Shown: piece by piece, positions 1 through 9,345 of the stretch
Position numbering within the stretch: the stretch's first letter is position 1
Layout: each line of letters opens with the position of its first letter
Assembly: GCA_003054495.1 (NCBI GenBank)
Contig: CP028514.1
Span: forward strand, 1,217,501-1,281,500
Direction: 5' to 3'
DNA from: Carboxydocella thermautotrophica
Lineage (GTDB): Bacteria > Bacillota > GCA-003054495 > Carboxydocellales > Carboxydocellaceae
DNA: 64,000 bases
Notes under the pieces: model-generated
What the model was told of the DNA's origin: nothing
The model's database searches: none
The model's input: only the letters and a program-made list of their open reading frames with translations
Translations under genes and position numbers: made by a program

Positions 1-1568
<1,568 letters not shown>

Positions 1569-1620
1569 CAAAAGAACTCTGTGCGGTTTTGAGGGAGCAA
1601 TCCCTTGAATTGAATAATGT

Positions 1621-1695
1621 TCCCCGATAGCTCAATGGTAGAGCGCCCGGCTGTTAACCGGTAGGTTGCAGGTTCGAGTCCTGCTCGGGGAGCCA
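1621..1695 (+). tRNA. tRNA-Asn (anticodon GTT), CCA encoded
   Basis: The cloverleaf is complete. Acceptor arm TCCCCGA (1621-1627) pairs with TCGGGGA (1685-1691). The anticodon stem is CCCGG/CCGG-type around loop CTGTTAA, with GTT at 1653-1655, and the T arm GGTTCGAGTCC is canonical. The discriminator is G and the CCA tail is genomic (1693-1695). It lies between 23S and 5S, and its CCA touches the first base of 5S. Confidence 0.96.
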
Positions 1696-1813
1696 GTCCG
1701 GTGGCAATGGCGGTGGGGCAACACCCGTACCCATACCGAACACGGCAGTTAAGCCCACCAGCGCCGATGGTACTTGGACCGCAGGGTCCTGGGAGAGTAG
1801 GTCGCTGCCGGAC
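1696..1813 (+). rRNA. rrf: 5S ribosomal RNA
   Basis: About 118 nt. Terminal strands GTCCGGTGGC (from 1696) and GCTGCCGGAC (to 1813) are complementary, and the internal conserved segments (CCGAACACGGCAGTTAAG, CGCCGATGGTACT, GGGAGAGTAGG) are those of bacterial 5S. It is the last gene of the rRNA operon and is followed at once by a terminator. The exact mature 5' end cannot be set from sequence alone. Confidence 0.95.
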
Positions 1814-1816
1814 GAT

Positions 1817-1850
1817 TCACCCCTGAACGATATGTTCAGGGGTGATTTTT
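1817..1850 (+). terminator. rRNA operon terminator
   Basis: A 12-bp stem, TCACCCCTGAAC (1817-1828) with GTTCAGGGGTGA (1834-1845), has a 5-nt loop and is followed by TTTTT. It sits 3 bases after 5S and ends the rRNA transcript. Confidence 0.93.
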
Positions 1851-1869
1851 ATATTTTTTCGTAAGCATA

Positions 1870-1899
1870 TTGACTTAAAAACTTGTACGATGGTAATAT
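1870..1899 (+). promoter_or_regulatory. Probable sigma-A promoter of the trp operon
   Basis: TTGACT (1870-1875) and TAATAT (1894-1899) are separated by 18 bp. Transcription would start near 1906, about 14 nt before the GAG-repeat array. This leaves a leader of roughly 137 nt before trpE. Confidence 0.65.
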
Positions 1900-1919
1900 A
1901 TATACAACTAAATATCATT

Positions 1920-1972
1920 GAGCATGGATGAGTTGAGGAGAGATGAGGAGAGCCGAGAAGGGAAAGGGTTAG
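1920..1972 (+). promoter_or_regulatory. Putative TRAP-binding site in the trpE leader
   Basis: Triplets lie in exact 5-nt register. GAG occurs at 1920, 1930, 1935, 1940, 1945, 1950 and 1955, and TAG at 1970. The intermediate register positions 1925, 1960 and 1965 are TGG, GGG and AGG. This makes 11 register positions, eight of them perfect (G/T)AG with 2-nt spacers. TRAP, an 11-subunit ring, is known to bind 11 (G/U)AG repeats separated by 2-3 nt in the Bacillus trp leader. The array lies between promoter and attenuator, where a TRAP site is expected. No mtrB gene lies in this window, so the regulator itself is inferred. Confidence 0.85.
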
Positions 1973-1977
1973 AAAGA

Positions 1978-2007
1978 AAGCCCAGCCTTTTTGGTATGGG
2001 CTTTTTT
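1978..2007 (+). terminator. Intrinsic terminator (attenuator) in the trp leader
   Basis: AAGCCCA (1978-1984) pairs with TGGGCTT (1997-2003), followed by TTTT. It lies between the GAG array and trpE, so transcription into the operon must read through it. GGAAAGG (1961-1967), inside the array, could pair with CCTTTTT (1986-1992) in the terminator loop, a possible antiterminator. That alternative fold is inference. Confidence 0.75.
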
Positions 2008-2017
2008 GGCTATCTTC

Positions 2018-2044
2018 ATCTCCTCGAAAGGAGGAGATTTTTTT
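2018..2044 (+). promoter_or_regulatory. Hairpin that hides the trpE Shine-Dalgarno
   Basis: ATCTCCTC (2018-2025) pairs with GAGGAGAT (2031-2038). The 3' arm is the trpE ribosome-binding site, and a T run leads into the TTG start at 2043. GAGGAGA within the upstream array (from 1935) can pair with TCTCCTC of the 5' arm, which would free the ribosome site. A TRAP-bound array could not do so. This matches the TRAP-dependent trpE SD-blocking hairpin known in Bacillus subtilis. Confidence 0.7.
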
Positions 2045-3425
2045 GTACCCAGTTCAGGAATCTCAGTGGGATTTGCCTGCTTACAGAATAATTGCGGCGC
2101 AAGATCACTGGTTACAGGACCCATCTCTCATTTTTGAACAATTAGTTGGTTCAGGAACTGGTTTTTTGCTGGAGAGTTCTGAAGGACCCCAGAAACTGGC
2201 ACGTTATACTATCATCGGCTGGGATGGTGAAGAGTATATCTTTGCAGATGATAGGGAAGAATTATCGAAATTATTAAAAAAGAATAAATTTCCCCTGTTA
2301 AAAGAACTTGAACCATTTTATAATGGATTTGTGGGCTGTATTTCCTTCGATATGGCCTATCGGGAAAAAGAGCACCGGCTGAACGAGTGTGGGCGGAAAA
2401 AGGACATTTTTCAATTTCCTGGCGCGATCTTGCTAAGACCCAGAAACGTGATTATTCTTGATAGACAGGAAAAACAATGCAAAGTAATTGTTAACAGCCC
2501 GGGTTTAAACCGCGAGGTTGAGGAAATCATCAAACAACTTAAACAGATTCAGGCAGTTGCTCTGTCTAAGGACAAGCAGAATCCCACAATCCAGCCAGCT
2601 AAAGCTTTATATGCAAAAGCGGATTTTCTAAATATGGTGGAAAAAGCTAAAGACTATATTAGCGCAGGAGATATCTTTCAAGTAGTTCTATCTCAGCCTT
2701 TTTACGGGTTAACTACTCGTCAGCCTTTAGATGTGTACAGAGATCTACGCAATTTTAATCCTTCCCCTTACCACTATTATTTACAAATGGGTGATTACCA
2801 GATTATAGGATCATCACCGGAAATGCTGGTAAGGGTAAAAGATGGATGGATTGAAACGCGCCCGATCGCCGGGACGCGACCTCGTGGACGGACTGATGTA
2901 GAAGACAGCAAGATTGCAGCAGAATTATTAGGGGATGAGAAGGAACGGGCAGAACATTTAATGCTGGTTGATCTGGGTCGAAATGATATCGGCAAAGTGG
3001 CCCGTTCCGGGACTGTAAGGTTGAAAGATTTTTATAAAATCGAAAAATATTCTCATGTCATGCACCTGGTTTCTTCTGTACATGGTGAACTGGGGGATGA
3101 GTATGATAGTGTGGATGCCTTCTGGTCCTGTTTTCCGGCAGGAACAGTAAGTGGTGCTCCAAAGGTAAGAGCCCTGGAAATAATTAATGAGCTGGAAGCC
3201 GATGGCAGGGGGCTTTATGCTGGAGCAATTGGCTATTTTAGTTCTGCCGGCGATATTGATACCTGTATTGCGATCAGAACTATTGTTATGCAGAAAAATC
3301 AGGCCCAGGTTCGTGTAGGAGCAGGGATTGTGGCTGATTCTGATCCCGAGCGTGAATACTGGGAAACAATTCATAAAGGCAATGCAATGTTTAAAGCACT
3401 TGGCTGGGAGGTAAAAATTGAATGA
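2043..3425 (+). CDS. trpE: Anthranilate synthase component I
   Basis: This 460-residue protein converts chorismate to anthranilate with ammonia delivered by TrpG. It carries the chorismate-binding domain signatures: the [12 protein letters not shown] segment, [23 protein letters not shown], and the C-terminal AGAIGYFS and [14 protein letters not shown] blocks. Length is normal for TrpE. The start is TTG at 2043, set by the GGAGGAG site at 2030-2036, which is itself buried in a hairpin. It overlaps trpG by 4 bases, so the two subunits are probably translationally coupled. It heads the trp operon behind a TRAP-type leader. Confidence 0.96.
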   Translation: MYPVQESQWDLPAYRIIAAQDHWLQDPSLIFEQLVGSGTGFLLESSEGPQKLARYTIIGWDGEEYIFADDREELSKLLKKNKFPLLKELEPFYNGFVGCISFDMAYREKEHRLNECGRKKDIFQFPGAILLRPRNVIILDRQEKQCKVIVNSPGLNREVEEIIKQLKQIQAVALSKDKQNPTIQPAKALYAKADFLNMVEKAKDYISAGDIFQVVLSQPFYGLTTRQPLDVYRDLRNFNPSPYHYYLQMGDYQIIGSSPEMLVRVKDGWIETRPIAGTRPRGRTDVEDSKIAAELLGDEKERAEHLMLVDLGRNDIGKVARSGTVRLKDFYKIEKYSHVMHLVSSVHGELGDEYDSVDAFWSCFPAGTVSGAPKVRALEIINELEADGRGLYAGAIGYFSSAGDIDTCIAIRTIVMQKNQAQVRVGAGIVADSDPEREYWETIHKGNAMFKALGWEVKIE

Positions 3426-3991
3426 TTTTAATGATTGATAATTACGATTCTTTTACTTACAATCTGGTTCAATACCTGGGGGAACTGGGGGAGGAAATCA
3501 GGGTATTTCGCAATGATGCAATTACGGTTGAAGAAATAGAAGATCTCTCGCCGCAACATATTGTCATCAGTCCTGGACCATGTACTCCCAATGAAGCCGG
3601 AATTTCCCTGGATGTGATTAAATATTTTGCTGGTAAAATCCCCATCCTGGGAGTCTGTCTGGGACATCAGTCCATCGGCCAGGTTTTTGGAGGTAAGGTG
3701 GTCAGGGCAGAGCGACTGATGCATGGTAAGACTTCTGAAATATATCACGATGGCAAGGGGGTTTTTGCCGGATTGCCCAACCCGTTTATAGCCACCCGTT
3801 ATCATTCTCTGATTGTGGAAAAAGAGACTTTGCCTGATTGTCTGGAGATTACCGCAGAAACAGCCCAGGGAGAGATCATGGGGATTAGACATAAGGAGTT
3901 TTTAGTAGAAGGAGTACAGTTTCATCCTGAATCCATTCTCACCGAAGTAGGCAAGGACTTATTACGCAATTTTCTGAAGATGAGTTATTAG
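3422..3991 (+). CDS. trpG: Anthranilate synthase component II (glutamine amidotransferase)
   Basis: This 189-residue class I amidotransferase supplies ammonia from glutamine to TrpE. Catalytic Cys79 lies in GVCLGHQ, and the His-Glu pair is in HPES near residue 168; the N-terminal [10 protein letters not shown] is typical. It starts with ATG inside the trpE stop (ATGA). In Bacillus subtilis this subunit is encoded in the folate operon and shared with PABA synthesis. Here it is in the trp operon, and it may still serve both pathways, since no pabA is visible. A second GAG-repeat array begins over its last codons. Confidence 0.95.
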   Translation: MILMIDNYDSFTYNLVQYLGELGEEIRVFRNDAITVEEIEDLSPQHIVISPGPCTPNEAGISLDVIKYFAGKIPILGVCLGHQSIGQVFGGKVVRAERLMHGKTSEIYHDGKGVFAGLPNPFIATRYHSLIVEKETLPDCLEITAETAQGEIMGIRHKEFLVEGVQFHPESILTEVGKDLLRNFLKMSY

Positions 3992-4025
3992 GATAAGGAG
4001 TTGAGGAGAGTTGAGTAGAGTCAAG
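3982..4025 (+). promoter_or_regulatory. Putative second TRAP site, over the trpD ribosome site and start
   Basis: GAG triplets lie at 3998, 4003, 4008, 4013 and 4018, each separated by exactly 2 nt, with AAG in register at 4023. Outlying GAG (3982) and TAG (3989) are off register. The core covers the trpD Shine-Dalgarno (AAGGAG, 3995-4000) and the TTG start at 4011. A protein bound here would block trpD translation directly, as TRAP does at trpG in Bacillus subtilis. It has fewer repeats than the other two arrays. Confidence 0.65.
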
Positions 4026-5033
4026 GATTTATTGGAGAAAATTTTACAGGGACAGATATTGACCGCACTGGAAGCTGAAGAGCTTATGAGCTTGATTCTT
4101 ACCGGGCAGGCTTTGCCGGCTCAAATTGCGGCTGTGCTGGCTGCGCTGCGTTTGCGCGGGGAACGGCCGGAGGAAGTGGCGGCTCTGGCTAGGGCCATGT
4201 TGCGTTTTGCTCGCCCGGTGAAACACAATTTACCCCTGGTCATTGATACCTGTGGCACTGGCGGGGATGGAGCCGGTACCTTTAATTTATCGACAGCAGC
4301 AGCGCTGGTGGCAGCGGCCCTGGGGATACCAGTAGCCAAACACGGTAACCGTTCCGTAAGTAGTCGCTGTGGCAGTGCCGATCTGGTAGAGGAACTGGGT
4401 TTGCCTTTGCCCAATCAACCGGAACGGGCAGCCAGGATTTTAGAAGAACAGGGATTTGTCTTTTTGTTCGCTCCCTTTTATCATCCAGCTCTGGCGACAG
4501 TGATGCCTGTGCGAAAGGAAATGGGGGTAAGAACAGTTTTTAACTTGCTGGGCCCTCTTTGTAACCCGGCACATCCTCAGGCTCAGGTGATTGGGGTTTT
4601 TGCAACCAGCTGGGTTAAACCCTTTGCTGAAGTAATGGTAGAGCTGGGAAGGAAGCGAGGAGTGGTTGTCCACGGAGCAGACGGATTGGATGAATTCTCA
4701 CCCACTGGGGAAAATTTGCTGGCTCTGGTCCAGGATGGACAAATAACCATTAAGTCCGTGATGCCGGAGGAAATAGGAATAGCTGGTTGTCAGTTGCAGG
4801 ATTTGAAGGGTGGGGACCAGCGGCAAAATGCCAGAATGTTACTGGACCTCTTTTTCCGACCCCAGGCAGGTCCGCTTCTGGAAGCTACAGTGGCCAATGC
4901 TGCGCTGGCCCTCTGGGTTGCTGGAACGATCAGTGACCTGAGAGAGGGTGTAAGGATAGCCCGTGAGGCGATATTACAAGGCAGAGTGGCTAACTATCTG
5001 GCTGAGATTGGGGTCAGGGAGGTGGCTATGTGA
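4011..5033 (+). CDS. trpD: Anthranilate phosphoribosyltransferase
   Basis: This 340-residue enzyme transfers the phosphoribosyl group of PRPP to anthranilate, the second committed step to tryptophan. It shows the glycine-rich PRPP loop DTCGTGGDGAGTFN near residue 78, KHGNRSVSSRCGSADL, and the conserved VFNLLGPLCNPA block. The start is TTG at 4011, with AAGGAG ending at 4000. Both elements lie inside a GAG-repeat array, so expression is probably set at translation as well as by the operon leader. It overlaps trpC by 4 bases. Confidence 0.95.
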   Translation: MSRVKDLLEKILQGQILTALEAEELMSLILTGQALPAQIAAVLAALRLRGERPEEVAALARAMLRFARPVKHNLPLVIDTCGTGGDGAGTFNLSTAAALVAAALGIPVAKHGNRSVSSRCGSADLVEELGLPLPNQPERAARILEEQGFVFLFAPFYHPALATVMPVRKEMGVRTVFNLLGPLCNPAHPQAQVIGVFATSWVKPFAEVMVELGRKRGVVVHGADGLDEFSPTGENLLALVQDGQITIKSVMPEEIGIAGCQLQDLKGGDQRQNARMLLDLFFRPQAGPLLEATVANAALALWVAGTISDLREGVRIAREAILQGRVANYLAEIGVREVAM

Positions 5034-5806
5034 AACAGGCGCCTTTTTTAAAAAAGATCCTAACCAATGTGAAAGCCAGATGGGGAAAAGCAAGCGCCAT
5101 TTATAGGCAAGAAGGTATAAGGGATTTGCCTGAATCACGCCCCTTCTCAGCAATTTTTGCTACAAAACCGGCTCTGCTGGCAGAAATTAAACTGGCATCC
5201 CCCAGTGCCGGCCCACTTGGTTTACGCCAGGAGGCAGTTGAACGGGCAAAGGCTTATGAACAAAACGGAGCAGCAGCGATCTCCGTTGTCACTGAACCGG
5301 AATTCTTTCAAGGAGACCTGGAGCTGTTAACTGAAATAAAAAAACATGTAAGGCTTCCGATTCTGGCCAAGGATTTTATCCTTTATCCGGCTCAGGTTTA
5401 TGCAGCCAGAAAGGCCGGAGCTGATGCACTGTTGCTGATAGTTCGTTTGCTGGATCTGAGTACCTTGCAAAGGCTGGTTGCCTGCTGTCGTCAAGTCGGA
5501 ATTGAGCCGGTCCTGGAAATTTTTGATGAAAGGGATTGGGGACTGGTTCAGCAGACCGATGGAGAAATTATTTTGATTAATAACCGGGATCTGTTTACTT
5601 TAGAGGTGGATCTCAAACGTAGCCTGCACTTGCTTCCTTTCTGCCAGGGTAGAAAAGTAATTGCCGCCAGTGGTATCAATACGGCCGAAGATGCTAAGGT
5701 ATTGCTGTCGGCTGGTGCAGATGGATTATTAATCGGAACCCGTTTAATGCGCAGTCAAGAACCAGGGGAAGTGATCAGAAAAATACTGGATTGCAGGAGG
5801 GAATGA
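5030..5806 (+). CDS. trpC: Indole-3-glycerol phosphate synthase
   Basis: This 258-residue TIM-barrel enzyme decarboxylates and cyclises carboxyphenylaminodeoxyribulose phosphate to indole-3-glycerol phosphate. Diagnostic segments are LLAEIKLASPSAG, VVTEPEFFQGDL, LAKDFILYPAQV, LINNRDLFT and ASGINTAEDA. It starts with GTG at 5030 inside the trpD stop. Its stop overlaps the ATG of the following transporter gene, so the operon continues without a break. Confidence 0.95.
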   Translation: MKQAPFLKKILTNVKARWGKASAIYRQEGIRDLPESRPFSAIFATKPALLAEIKLASPSAGPLGLRQEAVERAKAYEQNGAAAISVVTEPEFFQGDLELLTEIKKHVRLPILAKDFILYPAQVYAARKAGADALLLIVRLLDLSTLQRLVACCRQVGIEPVLEIFDERDWGLVQQTDGEIILINNRDLFTLEVDLKRSLHLLPFCQGRKVIAASGINTAEDAKVLLSAGADGLLIGTRLMRSQEPGEVIRKILDCRRE

Positions 5807-6720
5807 TTACGAATCAACATTTAAAAGGGGCTTTCATGGTAGTACTGGCTGCTGGTTTATGGGGCTTTTCAGGAACAGTTGCCAAGTATTTCTTTAATAA
5901 ACAGGTAGATCCCCTGATTTTGGTCCAGATTAGGTTGAATTTGTCGGCCTGGCTGTTATTGGCCTGGCTGGCAATCAAGCAGAGACAGTTGCTTAAAATT
6001 GAGAGACAGGATTATGGCAAAATCATTATTCTTGGGATTTTAGGGATGGCCGGTGTGCAGTTCACTTATCTCTATACAGTAAGCAGGGTTAATGTGGCCC
6101 TGGCCGTTTTCCTGCAATATCTTTCCCCTGTCCTGGTTTCTCTGTATGCCTGGGTTTGGCAGAAACAGTTACCGGATTTCCGGGGCCTTTTAGCTTTAAT
6201 CCTGGCGATTACCGGGAGCGCACTAATGATAATGGGCCCGGAACTAAGTTTAGAGGGCATTCCTCTGGATGGATTACTTACCGGTTTGGCATCTGCTGTA
6301 ACAGCAGCGTTCTATACCGTTTACGGCAAACAGGTTTTACAGAAATATACCCCCTGGACTACCCTGGGATGGGCTTTGCTGGCTGGGGGCTTACCCTGGT
6401 GGCTAATCAACAGTCCCAGGCGGCTGCTGGCCCAGGTAAACTCTGTAGAAACAGTGGCGTTTTTTATTTACATTGCCCTTTTCGCTACTATTATTCCTTT
6501 TGGCCTTTATTTTGCCGGCCTTAAACGTATTTCCGCAACAGAGACAGTGATAATTTCCATGTTGGAACCGGTGGTTGCCGCCTTGACCGCTTTCTGGTTT
6601 CTGGGAGAGCGGCTCAGCCTCTCTCAAATCGGTGGGGGGCTAGCTATCATGCTGGCAGTCGCTATTTTGAGTTCAGGAAGTATTAGCATAGCTCAGGAGA
6701 GCAGAGTTGAGGAGAGATGA
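5803..6720 (+). CDS. EamA-family (DMT) transporter inside the trp operon
   Basis: This protein of about 305 residues has ten predicted membrane segments and the two EamA repeats (GLWGFSGTVAKYFF in the first, SAVTAAFYTVYGK opening the second). ATG at 5803 is preferred, because GGAGG ends 3-4 bases earlier and the codon overlaps the trpC stop. An upstream TTG (5791) is less likely. DMT proteins often export amino acids or metabolites; the position between trpC and trpF suggests tryptophan or an intermediate, but the substrate is inferred. In Bacillus subtilis an EamA-type gene (ycbK) is also a TRAP target. Its 3' end contains the third GAG array. Confidence 0.85.
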   Translation: MITNQHLKGAFMVVLAAGLWGFSGTVAKYFFNKQVDPLILVQIRLNLSAWLLLAWLAIKQRQLLKIERQDYGKIIILGILGMAGVQFTYLYTVSRVNVALAVFLQYLSPVLVSLYAWVWQKQLPDFRGLLALILAITGSALMIMGPELSLEGIPLDGLLTGLASAVTAAFYTVYGKQVLQKYTPWTTLGWALLAGGLPWWLINSPRRLLAQVNSVETVAFFIYIALFATIIPFGLYFAGLKRISATETVIISMLEPVVAALTAFWFLGERLSLSQIGGGLAIMLAVAILSSGSISIAQESRVEER

Positions 6721-6721
6721 G
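6669..6721 (+). promoter_or_regulatory. Putative third TRAP site, upstream of trpF
   Basis: Eleven positions lie in exact 5-nt register: GAG 6669, CAG 6674, AGT 6679, TAG 6684, TAG 6689, CAG 6694, and GAG at 6699, 6704, 6709, 6714 and 6719. Seven are perfect (G/T)AG, two are CAG, and the rest of the register holds with 2-nt spacers. The array covers the last codons of the transporter gene and ends just before a hairpin containing the trpF ribosome site. That such a pattern survives inside a coding end argues for selection. TRAP itself is not encoded in this window. Confidence 0.8.
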
Positions 6722-6741
6722 GGAACTAAATCAGTCTTTCA

Positions 6742-6773
6742 CCCTCTCTTTCCTTTGGGGAGGGATTTTTTTG
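6742..6773 (+). promoter_or_regulatory. Hairpin that hides the trpF Shine-Dalgarno, with T run
   Basis: CCCTC (6742-6746) can pair with GAGGG (6760-6764), which is the trpF ribosome site, followed by a 7-T run and the TTG start. GAGGG at 6719-6723, at the end of the GAG array, can pair with the same CCCTC and would free the site. The arrangement repeats the trpE design. It could also act as a weak terminator. Confidence 0.6.
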
Positions 6774-7385
6774 TTGAAATTCAAAGTTTGTGGTCTTACC
6801 AGGGTAGAAGACGCAGAAAAGGCAGTTTACCTCGGTGCTAACGCCATCGGAGTCATCATTGGAGCTGAAAGCAAAAGAAGGGTTAGCCTGGAACAAGCCC
6901 GGGCCATTCTGGAAAAAGTCCCTTCTTCTTGCTGGAAAGTGGGGGTAGTGGCTGATGTGCCTGTTACGGAGGCCTACAATCTGGCTCGGGATTTGAATCT
7001 GGATTTGTTGCAGCTTCACGGGCGGGAGAGCCCGGCCTATTGCTCTGCCTTAAAGTGGCCAGCAGTCAAGGCCTGGTCTGTGGTTTATCGCGATGGCAGT
7101 CAACTGCGAAAGGAACTGGAACCTTTTCTACAGGTAGTGGAAGCTATACTGCTGGACAATAACCGGGGAGGATCAGGCCAGAATTTTGACTGGACGGTTT
7201 TACAAAACCTGCGGTTGCCCAAACCAGTTTGGATTGCTGGAGGCTTAAATGCAGAAAACATCCCTAAATTATTAGAAATCTTTCAACCCGATTTGGTGGA
7301 TGTAAATTCCGGGGTGGAAAGCCAGCCTGGAATCAAAGATGCTGAAAAAATGGCTAGGGTAGCCGCAATCATAAGGAGGTTTTAG
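6774..7385 (+). CDS. trpF: Phosphoribosylanthranilate isomerase
   Basis: About 203 residues. It isomerises phosphoribosylanthranilate to the deoxyribulose phosphate used by TrpC. The N-terminus KFKVCGLTR, the LLQLHG segment, and the [13 protein letters not shown] and GGLNAENI blocks are those of TrpF. TTG at 6774 (or 6771) is chosen, because GGGGAGGG at 6757-6764 is well spaced and the protein then begins like its family. A frame open from ATG 6717 would add an unusual 19-residue leader. It lies downstream of the third GAG array and its SD hairpin. Confidence 0.93.
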   Translation: MKFKVCGLTRVEDAEKAVYLGANAIGVIIGAESKRRVSLEQARAILEKVPSSCWKVGVVADVPVTEAYNLARDLNLDLLQLHGRESPAYCSALKWPAVKAWSVVYRDGSQLRKELEPFLQVVEAILLDNNRGGSGQNFDWTVLQNLRLPKPVWIAGGLNAENIPKLLEIFQPDLVDVNSGVESQPGIKDAEKMARVAAIIRRF

Positions 7386-7387
7386 CT

Positions 7388-8578
7388 ATGGTAATGGCAA
7401 GAGCAGGGTATTTCGGAAATTTTGGCGGCAGGTTTGTGGCTGAAACGGCAATTCCTGCTTTACAGGAACTAGAACAGGCTTTCTTTGCGATCAAAGAGGA
7501 TAAGGCTTTTTGGGAAGAGTTAAATTATTTGTTAAGGGATTATGTTGGGCGACCGTCTCCCCTGTATTATGCTGCTAACTTGACGAAGCTGGCTGGTGGG
7601 GCTAAAATTTATCTTAAACGCGAAGATTTGAACCACACAGGCAGTCATAAAATCAATAATACCCTGGGTCAGGCGTTGCTGGCCAGAAAACTGGGGAAAA
7701 AAGAGGTTATAGCCGAGACAGGGGCAGGCCAGCACGGAGTAGCGACAGCTACTGCGGCGGCCCTGTTGAATCTAAAATGTACAGTTTATATGGGGGCAAA
7801 AGATGTAGAAAGACAGCAGCTGAATGTTTTACGGATGCAGCTCTTAGGGGCTGAAGTGGTGCCTGTGCAAAGTGGCAGCTGCACTCTTAAAGATGCCACC
7901 AATGAGGCTTTGCGGCAATGGGTTACCCGAATTGAACACTGTCACTATATCATCGGTTCGGTGGTAGGCCCTCATCCATATCCAACCCTGGTTCGGGAAT
8001 TTCAAAAAATTATCGGGGAGGAGACAAAAAGACAAATACTGGACAAAGAAGGGCGGTTGCCTGACGCTATTGTGGCCTGTGTCGGTGGGGGCAGTAATGC
8101 TATGGGCATATTTTATCCTTTTCTACAGGACACTCAGGTAGCCTTATATGGAGTGGAAGCTGCAGGCAAAGGTTTGGCTACGGGGCAACATGCGGCAACA
8201 CTAAATTGTGGTCGTCCCGGAGTTTTGCATGGAGCCAGGACCTTTTTATTACAGGATGCTCATGGTCAAATTCTGGAAGCACATTCTGTATCAGCGGGAT
8301 TGGATTACCCGGGGGTAGGTCCAGAACATGCTTTTCTGCATAAAACCGGGCGGGCCCGCTACCTGGCAGTCACCGATCAGGAAGCATTACAGGCTGCGGA
8401 ATTGCTATGTCGGACGGAAGGAATCTTACCCGCACTGGAAAGTGCTCATGCTATTGCAGGTGCACTGCCGTTGGCCCGGGAACTTGGACCTGATAGAATT
8501 ATGGTTATTTGTCTTTCCGGTCGAGGCGATAAAGATGTCCATACACTCCAGCAACTAGGAGGTGAGGTAGATGCTTAG
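7388..8578 (+). CDS. trpB: Tryptophan synthase beta chain
   Basis: This 396-residue PLP enzyme condenses indole with serine. The PLP lysine lies in HTGSHKINN, the phosphate-binding glycine loop is [10 protein letters not shown], and [10 protein letters not shown] is the typical TrpB1 block. The ribosome site AAGGAGG (7374-7380) overlaps the trpF stop. The gene overlaps trpA by 8 bases, consistent with 1:1 synthesis of the two subunits, which channel indole between them. Confidence 0.96.
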   Translation: MVMARAGYFGNFGGRFVAETAIPALQELEQAFFAIKEDKAFWEELNYLLRDYVGRPSPLYYAANLTKLAGGAKIYLKREDLNHTGSHKINNTLGQALLARKLGKKEVIAETGAGQHGVATATAAALLNLKCTVYMGAKDVERQQLNVLRMQLLGAEVVPVQSGSCTLKDATNEALRQWVTRIEHCHYIIGSVVGPHPYPTLVREFQKIIGEETKRQILDKEGRLPDAIVACVGGGSNAMGIFYPFLQDTQVALYGVEAAGKGLATGQHAATLNCGRPGVLHGARTFLLQDAHGQILEAHSVSAGLDYPGVGPEHAFLHKTGRARYLAVTDQEALQAAELLCRTEGILPALESAHAIAGALPLARELGPDRIMVICLSGRGDKDVHTLQQLGGEVDA

Positions 8579-9344
8579 AGCTAAGAAAAATTTAATCATC
8601 TATCTCACGGCTGGTTATCCCCGCATGGAGCTCTTTCCTGAAATTCTGGCAGCTGTACTGGAAGGTGGCGCTGATTTGATCGAAGTGGGGCTGCCTTTTT
8701 CCGATCCCAGTGCTGATGGGCCGGTTATTCAGGAAGCAGCCAAACTGTCATTACAGGCTGGAACAACTGCGGAAAAAGTACTGGATTGTTTAAAAAACTT
8801 ACCAGTGGAGCTAAGAACAGTGCCGTTCTTGCTTATGACTTACGCCAATCCACTTTTACAGTTAGACCAGGCGGGAGAAAGGCTGGTAGAAGCAGGGATT
8901 GGTGGTGTGATTGTGCCAGATATTCCTCTGGAAGAACGCCACTGGTTGGAACCCATACTCAAGCCCTACGGCCTAGCCCAGATTCCTATGGCAGCACCCA
9001 CAACGCCGGTGGCCAGGATGCAGGAGATGCGGAAACTGAAAGAACCCTTTCTTTACTGCATTTCTGTAACCGGCACTACAGGAATTCGAACGCATTTGTC
9101 GAATAGATTAACGGACTTTCTTGTGGCCGCCAAGGAAAATTCTGGCCTGCCTGTAGTTGTAGGTTTTGGTTTTAATAAACCTGAACAGATAAAAAAAATT
9201 CAGCCCTATTGTGATGGGGTTGTTATTGGTAGTGCTGTGATGAAAAAGTTAATAGAAGATGGAACATCTCCCCGGGCCCTCAGGGAATTGACAGCTTATA
9301 TTGGTGAGTTAAAGGCTGCCCTGGGAGATGAGGAGGGAAGTTGA
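8571..9344 (+). CDS. trpA: Tryptophan synthase alpha chain
   Basis: This 257-residue TIM barrel cleaves indole-3-glycerol phosphate to indole and glyceraldehyde 3-phosphate. The catalytic Glu and Asp lie in [19 protein letters not shown], and the SVTGTTGIR and [10 protein letters not shown] segments bind phosphate. It starts with ATG inside the 3' end of trpB. It is the last tryptophan-specific gene, and a DAHP synthase follows one base after its stop codon. Confidence 0.95.
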   Translation: MLRAKKNLIIYLTAGYPRMELFPEILAAVLEGGADLIEVGLPFSDPSADGPVIQEAAKLSLQAGTTAEKVLDCLKNLPVELRTVPFLLMTYANPLLQLDQAGERLVEAGIGGVIVPDIPLEERHWLEPILKPYGLAQIPMAAPTTPVARMQEMRKLKEPFLYCISVTGTTGIRTHLSNRLTDFLVAAKENSGLPVVVGFGFNKPEQIKKIQPYCDGVVIGSAVMKKLIEDGTSPRALRELTAYIGELKAALGDEEGS

Positions 9345-9345
9345 A

